NCBI RefSeq assembly: GCF_900100335.1
Contig: NZ_FNFE01000005.1
Location: 334,116-398,115 of the forward strand
Direction of reading: 5' to 3'
DNA from: Natronorubrum texcoconense
GTDB taxonomy: Archaea > Halobacteriota > Halobacteria > Halobacteriales > Natrialbaceae
Length of the DNA: 64,000 bases
In this document: positions 1-7,243 of the stretch, piece after piece
Layout of the letters: each line of letters starts with the position of its first letter
How positions within the stretch are numbered: the stretch's first letter is position 1
Translations under genes and position numbers: made by a program
The notes under the pieces: model-generated
Database searches by the model: none
Seen by the model: only the letters and a program-made list of their open reading frames with translations
What the model was told of the DNA's origin: nothing

Positions 1-1
1 C

Positions 2-640
2 TTCATGCCCGAGGCGATCGGCGAGCGCGTCGCGGAGCGCAGTCCGGCGCTACTCGCACCGCCGATCTGGTACGGAGTCAGTCCCCACCACACGTTCAAA
101 CCCGGTACGTTCACCGTCTCCACGGAGACGTTCCAGCGATACGTCTTCGGCGTCTGTGCGTCCGCGGCCGACTGGGGGATCGAAACCGTCCTGTTGCTCA
201 ACGGTCACTACCTCGCACAGGACCCCGAACTCGAGATCGTCGTTCGCAAACTCCAAGAAGAAACCGACCTGACGGCGTTTCACGTCCCGCTCGTGAATCT
301 CTTCGCGGACGTCGCAGCGGAGATCCGCACCGGCGAGGTCTCCTTTCACGCCTCGGAGTTCGAGACGAGCATCATGCTCGAGTTGTTCCCCGAACTCGTC
401 GATATGGATCGCGCCGAGTCCGTCGAACCGGGGGACGAATCGCTCCCGTTGACCGACTACGACGCCCTCGGTGAGAACAAAGTCGGATGGGCGCTCACCG
501 CCGAGGATATGGCGGAACTGACGCCGACGGGGAATGTCGGCGATCCGACCGTCGCGACGGAAGCGAAGGGGGAGACGCTGGTGGAAGCGGCCGTTTCGAA
601 CATCTGTCTGTTGGTCGACGAAATCGAGCAGCGAAACTGA
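2..640 (+). CDS. Creatininase family protein, 5' truncated by the window edge
   Basis: This is the C-terminal ~212 residues of a creatininase-fold amidohydrolase, a metal-dependent family that includes creatininase and mycofactocin MftE-like proteins. The frame is open to the first base, and family members are usually 235-260 residues, so about 30-40 residues lie outside. Visible family hallmarks are SPHHTFKPGT near the start, LLLNGHYLAQ (the usual NGHGGN-type segment) and HASEFETS with the metal-binding or catalytic Glu. The substrate cannot be read. The downstream gene lies on the same strand after a 95-bp gap and need not be co-transcribed. Confidence 0.85.
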   Translation, partial: FMPEAIGERVAERSPALLAPPIWYGVSPHHTFKPGTFTVSTETFQRYVFGVCASAADWGIETVLLLNGHYLAQDPELEIVVRKLQEETDLTAFHVPLVNLFADVAAEIRTGEVSFHASEFETSIMLELFPELVDMDRAESVEPGDESLPLTDYDALGENKVGWALTAEDMAELTPTGNVGDPTVATEAKGETLVEAAVSNICLLVDEIEQRN

Positions 641-735
641 ACGGGTTTTGTTGAAGTCATGGAGGTGGATAGATCACGATCTGAAGATCGAACTGTGCCC
701 AAGTCTTACCGGCAGTGAGAGCTAACCTCGTTGTA

Positions 736-1146
736 ATGACGATAAAACTCGCGTTCGTCTGCGTCGGAAACGCAGGGCGAAGCCAGATGGCAACAGCGTT
801 CGCCGAACGAGAGCGAGACCAACGCAACGTCGATATGGAGATTGTTACCGGTGGAACCGATCCAGCCGAACACATTCACGAAGAGGTCATCGACGTACTC
901 CGAGAGGAGGGAATCGATATCAGCGACCGAACTCCTCGAGAGATTTCTCCCGACGACATCAGGGATGTGGACTACGTTATTACGATGGGCTGCTCAGTCG
1001 ATCAATTCCGGCCTGAGAACTGGAACGGTGAAGCCGAAACGTGGGAATTGCCCCATCCTGAGGGCGATGACCTCGAGGCAACGCGAACGCAACGAGACGA
1101 AATCAAGCGTCGGGTCAGTGAGTTTTTCGACCAGTTGGAAACGTGA
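736..1146 (+). CDS. Low-molecular-weight phosphatase / arsenate reductase (ArsC-like) family protein
   Basis: A 136-residue cytosolic protein of the LMW protein-tyrosine-phosphatase/ArsC fold. The P-loop CVGNAGRS (C-x5-R-S) sits at residues 9-16, the phosphate- or arsenate-binding site. The ATG at 736 places the P-loop at the normal distance from the N-terminus, so a GTG 21 bp upstream is not preferred. The late motif, normally a Trp followed by Asp-Pro carrying the general acid Asp, reads WELPHPEGDD with His in that place. The extra redox cysteines of thioredoxin-coupled ArsC are not evident; one Cys lies in MGCSVDQ. It is convergent with the following MFS gene. No arsR or arsenite pump is adjacent, so an arsenic role is uncertain. 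Confidence 0.8.
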   Translation: MTIKLAFVCVGNAGRSQMATAFAERERDQRNVDMEIVTGGTDPAEHIHEEVIDVLREEGIDISDRTPREISPDDIRDVDYVITMGCSVDQFRPENWNGEAETWELPHPEGDDLEATRTQRDEIKRRVSEFFDQLET

Positions 1147-1179
1147 ACTACCGAGGCCAACTAGTCATCTAGCTGTCAA

Positions 1180-2496
1180 CTACTGGTAGGCCTCGAACTC
1201 CTCGCCAAAGATCACGAAGTAGGCGACGCCGATCATCCCGATGACCGATGCGATCGTGAACGAAATTGTCGGGTCCACGAACTCCCACAGGAACCCACCG
1301 AGTACCCCGCTGGGGATCACGATCGCACCGCGGACGAAGTAGTACGACCCGGTCACTCGACCTCCTGCGCCTCGTTCAGCCGGTCCGACGATCAGTGCCT
1401 TGTGAGCCGGTAACCCAGCGAAGCGCAGTCCCGAGAACGCGAACAGCGCGATCAATACCCACGCGTTTTCCGGCGCGAAGATCAGCATGATAGGGAAGAT
1501 GGCGTAGACCAAAAATCCGAGCCCAACGACCGGCTTGAGTCCGACGTACTCGGCGATTTTGGCCGCGGGGGCCATCGTAACGAGTGCGATAAACATCTCG
1601 ACGCTCAGGAGAATGCCGAAGAACGCGGCGGGCGACAGATCGATCGTGCCGAACACGGGAAGCGACACCGTCAGTCCGATCCGCATCAGTTGCGTGATCA
1701 CGAGGATGAAAAACGCGTACACCATCCCGTTGGCGAACCGAACGAACGTGTCTGCCACCAACAGTGGGCGTAACGGCTCTGGAAGCGCCCGTAGATCGGT
1801 GAGAATCTGACCGAAGCCCTGGAACTCTTTGCCGACGGTGTCCGTATCGGTCTCGTACAACAGGTGCTGTACGATTGTGCCGAGGATAGCGAAGACGATG
1901 GCGATCACGAGTACCCAGAGGAAGCCGGGCATGAGTTGGTCGGCCACGAGGGCGGCGACGATCAGCGGCGCGATCAGAAACGCCGTTCGTCGGAACGTTT
2001 CCGTACTGGCGAACCCGCGAGCCAGTCGGCTCGGTTCGGTGGCCTGTTTGACGATCGCGTAGTGGCCGCCGATTCCGAACGACTTCCAGCACTGGGCCAA
2101 CAACAGGCCGACGAATACCCAGACCCACGGCTCGAGGACGAACGCACCGAGATCGATCGCCGGAATATAGGCGGCAGCAAACCAGATCGCGAATCCGAAC
2201 GTCGACAGAAAGCCGAAGACGGTCAAGGCATACCGTGATCCGACGCGATCGGAGACGACCCCGCCGTAGTACGGAAAGACCGCCCCGATTACGTTCCCAA
2301 GCGTGGCAAACAGACCCACGATAAACCCAGTTGCGCCGAGAAAGACGAGATACTCCGGAAGGAATCGATTGGTCATCTGGAAGCCAAGGCTGAACGCAAA
2401 CATCGCCAACGAGAGGACCAAAACGTCTCGTTGAAGCGAGAAGAACTGCCGGAAGGCATCCATCGGTCCGGCAACTTCAACCTGTTGCTCTGCCAT
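1180..2496 (-). CDS. MFS transporter
   Basis: A 438-residue integral membrane protein with about 12 hydrophobic segments and the loop motif GVVSDRVGSRYALT after the second segment, typical of the major facilitator superfamily. The polar N-terminal tail (about 20 residues) and a cytoplasmic loop near residue 215 (YETDTDTVGKEF) fit the 6+6 helix layout. It lies 81 bp downstream of the heme-domain gene on the same strand, so it may be the last gene of that group. The substrate is unknown. The sequence differs clearly from the two sibling MFS carriers found further along the window. Confidence 0.85.
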   Translation of the reverse strand: MAEQQVEVAGPMDAFRQFFSLQRDVLVLSLAMFAFSLGFQMTNRFLPEYLVFLGATGFIVGLFATLGNVIGAVFPYYGGVVSDRVGSRYALTVFGFLSTFGFAIWFAAAYIPAIDLGAFVLEPWVWVFVGLLLAQCWKSFGIGGHYAIVKQATEPSRLARGFASTETFRRTAFLIAPLIVAALVADQLMPGFLWVLVIAIVFAILGTIVQHLLYETDTDTVGKEFQGFGQILTDLRALPEPLRPLLVADTFVRFANGMVYAFFILVITQLMRIGLTVSLPVFGTIDLSPAAFFGILLSVEMFIALVTMAPAAKIAEYVGLKPVVGLGFLVYAIFPIMLIFAPENAWVLIALFAFSGLRFAGLPAHKALIVGPAERGAGGRVTGSYYFVRGAIVIPSGVLGGFLWEFVDPTISFTIASVIGMIGVAYFVIFGEEFEAYQ

Positions 2497-2577
2497 ACTA
2501 TCTCTCAGTCACTCGTGGACATAAATACCAGCGAAGTCGGCGATTTGGGCTGGGATGGTGACATCTCTCGGTAGTCT

Positions 2578-3849
2578 TCAGGGGAGGAACGAAGCGGGAT
2601 CTTTCTCGTACAGTTCCCACATCGTGATCTTCGCGTTGCGGATCTCTGAACGACGTGCGTGCGCTGAACCGGCGAGGTCGTCCCACGTGAGGATTCCTGG
2701 AAAGATGAGTGGGATCGTATACGACTCGATCGAGTCCCAGTTCGGCGCATCGCTGGTGAACTCGTCAGCGACGAGTTCGGTCGTTCCATCGGTGTATCGG
2801 TCGCCCACGTAATCGGGTTTCACGCCGAGTCCTACCTTGTAGGGATAGGCGACCCAGTGCCATCGTTGGCCAGCCCCGTGATGAACGGCCGGCGACCACG
2901 TATAGACCTCGCCAGGGTGGAGCTGTTTGGTATCGCCAGGATGGTCCGTTTCGAGATCGCGCCACATTTCGACGGTCCACTCGCCGTCTTCCCACGTCCC
3001 GGTGGCCTTCCAATCCGCCGCACTTCCATGGGGTTCACGCAACGGTCGTCGCGGGATCATCGCGCCCTCCCACTCCGCGACAGCCGGATCGAACGCCACT
3101 GCATCCTCCAGTTCTAGGGCGTACGTCCCGTCCTGTTGGTCTGGGAGATTCCCGTCACGAATCTCCGTATAGTCGAGCGCACCGCCGTCGACCACGTCCG
3201 GGTCCCACATGTACTCGGGGCCGTCCTCGGGGTCCCAATTTTGGGTCGTGTACGTATTTTGGCCCTGATCGCTGTGACGATACTCGAGGACGTGGTGGTC
3301 CGTCCCGTAGCCCTTCGGGTTACTACGATGCGCACGCCACATCGGCAGGTCGAGAAACACGCCATCGGCTTTCAGCTGCTCGAGTTCGTGCTGTGGTCTA
3401 ACCGCTTGCCAGTCGTTTTCCCACCACTCTCCCGCACATGCCTGTGGGATGTACTTCCGGATATCCGTCTTGTCTAACCCGTCCGGCCCAAAGTGTTCGT
3501 GTTCGCGGACGTCCGATTCGGGGACCTGACTGGGTAGAGACCGCTGGCCGGTGTGGACGGTCAACCACCCCCCGAACTGCTCGGCACCCGTCACGGAGCC
3601 GTCGTCCAACAGAAAGCTAACGCGATCTTCGTAAAATCCGGTATGATTCTCGTGGTCGCCTCTGGCAACCCACGGCGACGGACTGCCGAACTGTTGCCAC
3701 TCCCCGTCCTGATAGACGAGCATATCGTGGAGCCAGCCACCGGGATCGGGTTGCTCCCACGCGAATCGGAAGTAGATCTGTTGCTCGTTGAATGCGATCC
3801 GTGTCCGTAACCGTTTGACGGTCTCTTTGGGTCGCCAGTCGGGAGTCAC
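2578..3849 (-). CDS. Ethylbenzene dehydrogenase-related protein (heme b-binding EB_dh domain)
   Basis: A 423-residue protein that resembles the EB_dh family, the heme b-binding gamma subunit of DMSO-reductase-type enzymes such as ethylbenzene dehydrogenase. The clue is the opening strand IAFNEQQIYFRFAWEQPD, followed by Trp-rich beta segments and a long acidic region. There is no CXXCH motif, so heme c is not expected. The only start in frame is GTG at 3849, three codons after a stop, and no signal peptide or N-terminal lead is seen. The usual secretion signal may therefore be lost, or the protein is cytoplasmic. No molybdopterin or Fe-S subunit is nearby. The neighbours are a rubredoxin-like gene upstream and an MFS gene downstream. 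Confidence 0.65.
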   Translation of the reverse strand: MTPDWRPKETVKRLRTRIAFNEQQIYFRFAWEQPDPGGWLHDMLVYQDGEWQQFGSPSPWVARGDHENHTGFYEDRVSFLLDDGSVTGAEQFGGWLTVHTGQRSLPSQVPESDVREHEHFGPDGLDKTDIRKYIPQACAGEWWENDWQAVRPQHELEQLKADGVFLDLPMWRAHRSNPKGYGTDHHVLEYRHSDQGQNTYTTQNWDPEDGPEYMWDPDVVDGGALDYTEIRDGNLPDQQDGTYALELEDAVAFDPAVAEWEGAMIPRRPLREPHGSAADWKATGTWEDGEWTVEMWRDLETDHPGDTKQLHPGEVYTWSPAVHHGAGQRWHWVAYPYKVGLGVKPDYVGDRYTDGTTELVADEFTSDAPNWDSIESYTIPLIFPGILTWDDLAGSAHARRSEIRNAKITMWELYEKDPASFLP

Positions 3850-3990
3850 GTCGAATCAATCAGTCAGGGGATTTCTTGTATTGATGGGTGACTGATGGAC
3901 GTCGTTGCATACCACGATTGGGACGTCGCTTGTTCCGTCGCCAACGAAGCGATGACGTGATCAGATGAGGGGAAAGGACCGCGACGAAAA

Positions 3991-4215
3991 TCAGTCCTCT
4001 TCCCAATAATACAAGTCCTCTCTCGGCCCGGTGCATCCCGGACATTCTTTTGGGAGCGTGTCCCCGAGTCGTCCCATCTCTCCGCATTCCTGGCACCGCC
4101 ACATCGTGTGAGTTTGGCTCTCGGGGTCTCGCGGTTCGCCGAGCGGGATCTCGGTTTCCTCTTTGTTATCACGGTCGTCTCGGGTGGATTGGGAATTGCT
4201 ATCGAAACTCATCAC
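3991..4215 (-). CDS. DUF7130 rubredoxin-like zinc-ribbon protein
   Basis: A 74-residue acidic protein with a disordered N-terminus and a C-terminal rubredoxin-like knuckle pair: C-x2-C in WRCQECGEMG and C-x2-C in KECPGCTGP. It most likely binds Zn or Fe and matches a small family widespread in haloarchaea. The gene begins ATGATG, and either codon could be the start. It is the first gene of a minus-strand group with the EB_dh protein (about 140 bp downstream) and the MFS carrier, so an electron-carrier role towards the heme protein is possible but unproven. Confidence 0.7.
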   Translation of the reverse strand: MMSFDSNSQSTRDDRDNKEETEIPLGEPRDPESQTHTMWRCQECGEMGRLGDTLPKECPGCTGPREDLYYWEED

Positions 4216-4439
4216 GAATCAACCTACGATTCCATGGCATGTTAAAGCACACCATTGTTGCAGTGAGACTCAGCGGATTCGTTTCAGCTCAATCGCTGTT
4301 CTTTCTTTCAGTCGGTTGTGTAGGGATTTCGGGGCCAGTATACAGGAGTATCACGACGGCATCGTCGGCGCAGTCCGGTTCGGACGCGTTAGCGAGATAC
4401 TGCGATCGGTTGCGAGCCGATCCAATGCTCGGTGGCCCC

Positions 4440-5192
4440 TCACCGACCGATAGTCCCCTGACGGGTGATCGGCGCGTCGGGATCGATGCAAAACGCGACG
4501 AGCAGCGTCTCGGTTTCAGCGGTGACCGTCAGCCCGTCTCCGTCGACGAGCAGGCCGCTCTCCGTCTCGTCGAAGCGCGTTCCATCGGCCGTCACCGCGC
4601 CCTCGAACACGTAGAAGTAGGTGTCCCAGTCGGTCTTCGTCGGCAAGTCGACGCTGGCACCCTCCTCGAGGTGGACGTCGTAGAAGTGGACGTCGTTGCG
4701 CACGGACAGCGGCGCGTCGGAGCCCTCGGGACCGAAGAGGTGTCGCCACTCGTTGGCGACCGGATCAGCGATCGGTTCGTGCTGGATGGTCGGCGGGAGA
4801 TCGAGACTGTGCGGCCGGACGAAGATCTGTAACATTCGCAGCGGCGGATCGTCCGCGAGCGTGCGTTCTTCGTGCCAGAAGCCGCTGCCGGCGTTCATTA
4901 CCATCAGGTGCTCGGAGTCGGTAACTAGCTGGTTTCCCTGTCGGTCGTCGTGGCGCATCACGCCGGACGGGACCCACGAGATGATCTCCTCGTTCTGGTG
5001 GGGATGCATCGAGATCAGCGTCTCGGGATCCATGAACGACTCGACGACGGTTGCGAGGGGGCCGTAACCGTGATCGTCGTGCTCCGGATGGTTGTGTCCG
5101 GGAAAGTTGAAGTGAATTCGAAACCGTCCCTGATTCTGCGAGATCTCCGTGCGCGGCGCTTTGTAGAGTTTCGTCGTGGACTCAGGGTTCAT
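4440..5192 (-). CDS. Pirin family protein (bicupin)
   Basis: A 250-residue pirin-type bicupin. The N-terminal cupin shows HPHQNEEIISW and SGVMRHDDRQGN followed by AGSGFWHEE, matching the pirin metal site (His-x-His, His, Glu) in position and spacing. The C-terminal cupin is more degenerate. Pirins are Fe-binding proteins; some have quercetinase activity and others are regulatory. The ATG at 5192 is chosen because the pirin core starts soon after it; the 20 in-frame codons upstream have no family-like content. Its start faces the polysaccharide deacetylase gene across a 244-bp divergent region. Confidence 0.85.
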   Translation of the reverse strand: MNPESTTKLYKAPRTEISQNQGRFRIHFNFPGHNHPEHDDHGYGPLATVVESFMDPETLISMHPHQNEEIISWVPSGVMRHDDRQGNQLVTDSEHLMVMNAGSGFWHEERTLADDPPLRMLQIFVRPHSLDLPPTIQHEPIADPVANEWRHLFGPEGSDAPLSVRNDVHFYDVHLEEGASVDLPTKTDWDTYFYVFEGAVTADGTRFDETESGLLVDGDGLTVTAETETLLVAFCIDPDAPITRQGTIGR

Positions 5193-5436
5193 AACCGATG
5201 TTGGGGCCGGAGCCTCATATGCGCGCGGTGACGAGTGCGTTACCGGGTCCACTCGTTTACGTACCCAACCACTCTCTCGCGAATTCGTGCCGGGTCCCCG
5301 ACCGATCGTCCGGAGGACCGATAGCCGCTCGAGAGAAAAAACGACCGCCGGCGGTCCGGATCAGGGACTGCGACGACTCGAGCCCGTATAGATCAGGGGG
5401 TAGACAAAAGACGGCACGGATCGACAATCGACGCCG

Positions 5437-6663
5437 ATGGATTCGTCGAAACTGAACCGCCGGACCTACCTCGGTGCCACAACGGCAGCGGTGGGACTTA
5501 CAGGCCGTACCGACGCCGCGAACGGTCCGTCGGAGTCGGAGGTCGAGGACGGAGCGAACGACTCGAGCGAGTACCCGGACGGTGCGGGAACCGACGACGA
5601 CTTCGAGGAGCTAGATCGCTGGGACGTCGAGGGGGCCACCCTGTCGGCCGACGAGGGTCGCGTGCTCGTCGGCTCGCAGAGCGCTCGACTCGAGACCGAC
5701 GAGGAACCGGCGACGCTCTCGAAATCGTTCTCGGAGTCGCGCGAACTGACGGACGTCGTTCCCGGCGTCGCGGTCGCGTCGGAGGAGCTGGTGGTCCCGT
5801 GGCTGCGACTGGTCGACAGCGACGGGGAAACGATCGAGTACCGTCGCACGGTGACCGGCGACCTGCCGCTCGAGCGATACAATTTCGGCGTAACCGACGT
5901 CGACGACGGGTTCGACGCGACGAGCGTCGACGAGGTACACCTACGGATCCCCGAAGGGGACGACGACGAACGGACAATCTGGTTCGACGACTTCCACTTC
6001 ACCCCTCGCCCGGAGACGGGAAAGGTGATGATCCAGTTCGACGACACCCACGTCACCGACTACACGGAGGCGCTGCCGCTTCTCGAGGAGTACGACTATC
6101 CCGCGGTGACGTTCATCAACCCGGACTACGTCGACGGCGGCGATGTCGGCGGTGACCCGCGAATGACGACCGATCAGCTACACGAACTCCACGACGCCGG
6201 CTGGTGTATCGCGAACCACACCGTGAGCCACCCGGAACTCCCGGAACTCGACGCCGAGGAACAGGAGGTCGAGATCCGCGAGGGGAAGGCGTGGCTCGAG
6301 GCGCAGGGGTTCGAGGAGGGTGCCCAGTACTTCGCCTACCCGTTCGGCGAGTACGAGGAGACGACGCTCGAACTCGTCGACGACTACCACGCGATCGGCT
6401 TCGGCGGCGGCCAACCGGTACAGGGGTACACCACGAATACCGTGCTGGCCTCCCGAATCGCCGAACCGGACGACGAGCGCATCGAGACCGAACTCGAGCG
6501 CACGGCTGAGATGGGCGGGATCACGTCGATGTTCTACCACCGGCTCGAGGACGATGACCTCGAGGCGTTCGAGACGCTGGTCGAAACGCTCCGCGAGTAC
6601 GAGTCTCGGGGTGAACTCGAGGTGATTTTGCCGCAGGATCTCGAGCGGGAGTTCCTCTTTTGA
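5437..6663 (+). CDS. Secreted polysaccharide deacetylase (NodB domain) family protein
   Basis: A 408-residue protein starting with a Tat-type signal: a twin Arg at residues 8-9 in LNRRTYLGATTAAVGL, then a short hydrophobic stretch. An acidic linker and a beta-rich domain (residues about 60-190, ending near WFDDFHFTPRP) precede the NodB domain. The NodB hallmarks are MIQFDDTHVTDY (metal-binding Asp pair), IANHTVSHPEL (H-x3-H metal ligands) and YFAYPFGEY. It probably deacetylates or hydrolyses an extracellular glycan. The layout resembles other haloarchaeal secreted NodB proteins. It ends before a gene-poor stretch that holds a PIN remnant. Confidence 0.85.
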   Translation: MDSSKLNRRTYLGATTAAVGLTGRTDAANGPSESEVEDGANDSSEYPDGAGTDDDFEELDRWDVEGATLSADEGRVLVGSQSARLETDEEPATLSKSFSESRELTDVVPGVAVASEELVVPWLRLVDSDGETIEYRRTVTGDLPLERYNFGVTDVDDGFDATSVDEVHLRIPEGDDDERTIWFDDFHFTPRPETGKVMIQFDDTHVTDYTEALPLLEEYDYPAVTFINPDYVDGGDVGGDPRMTTDQLHELHDAGWCIANHTVSHPELPELDAEEQEVEIREGKAWLEAQGFEEGAQYFAYPFGEYEETTLELVDDYHAIGFGGGQPVQGYTTNTVLASRIAEPDDERIETELERTAEMGGITSMFYHRLEDDDLEAFETLVETLREYESRGELEVILPQDLEREFLF

Positions 6664-6721
6664 GATCTAAGCGAGATTCCCGAAGTGGTTTTCAAATCTG
6701 TTTCAACAGCAGAGACATCTG

Positions 6722-6886
6722 CACTACGGGACGAATATATCGATAGTTGGCCTCGCGCGGACAAGTGATGCCGATTATTTGATCACAACTGACGGCGATT
6801 TCGACGGCCTTTGGGACGATGAAGACGTGAAATACGTCAACTCCATTCTAACTGAAAAACGCGAGAGATTATCACTGATCGACTGA
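6722..6886 (+). pseudogene. C-terminal remnant of a PIN-domain protein (VapC-like)
   Basis: Reading from 6722 gives 54 codons without a start codon, ending TGA at 6884. They include the segment SIVGLARTSDADYLITTD followed by GDFDG and EDVKYVNSI. This closely resembles the last third of haloarchaeal PIN-domain nucleases (the TTDxDF acidic motif). The N-terminal two thirds are absent, so this is a decayed gene. No antitoxin gene is recognisable beside it. The rest of the gap (6664-6721 and 6887-7003) shows only short inverted repeats around 6950-6985 before the next start. Confidence 0.5.
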
Positions 6887-7003
6887 TAAGACGGTCTGTG
6901 ATACGTGTGTGGCCTGTATTGATCAGTTCGATCCACCAGATAGGTGGAATGAGTTCCACAGTGGAGCGATCTTTCAAGGTCTACGTCCACTAAGAGTCGC
7001 TTA

Positions 7004-7243
7004 ATGTTAGGTCACCAGATCACCCTCACCGTCGACGGGGAACAGGAGCAGTTGACGGTGAAGGGACGCGGCGACGTTCACGCCTCGAGCAAGTATCGCG
7101 TGAACGTCCTTCCAATCGACGTCGAACGGGCGATTCTGTCGGCCGCTGACGACGCGAAGATCGATAGGGAAGATGATGCCGCCGCTCCCACTGACAGCCC
7201 GGCAGGCAGCCGAACGAACAGTCAGGAGGGTGAGCTACGATGA
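7004..7243 (+). pseudogene. Chimeric remnant: N-terminus of [2Fe-2S] small subunit joined to C-terminus of FAD subunit (CoxS/CoxM type)
   Basis: This is an intact 79-codon frame, but its content looks like two ends of two genes. Residues 4-20 (HQITLTVDGEQEQLTVK) match the first beta hairpin of a molybdenum-hydroxylase [2Fe-2S] subunit. The next part (GDVHASSKYR...ERAILSA) matches the closing segment of a CoxM-type FAD subunit, where a D-(I/V)-x-(A/G)-S-x-x-YR motif precedes the end. All Fe-S cysteines and all FAD-binding loops are missing. The TGA overlaps the ATG of the large subunit (ATGA), as expected for an S-M-L operon. An in-frame deletion of about 1.2 kb between small and medium genes explains it. 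It is unlikely to work as a redox subunit. Confidence 0.6.
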
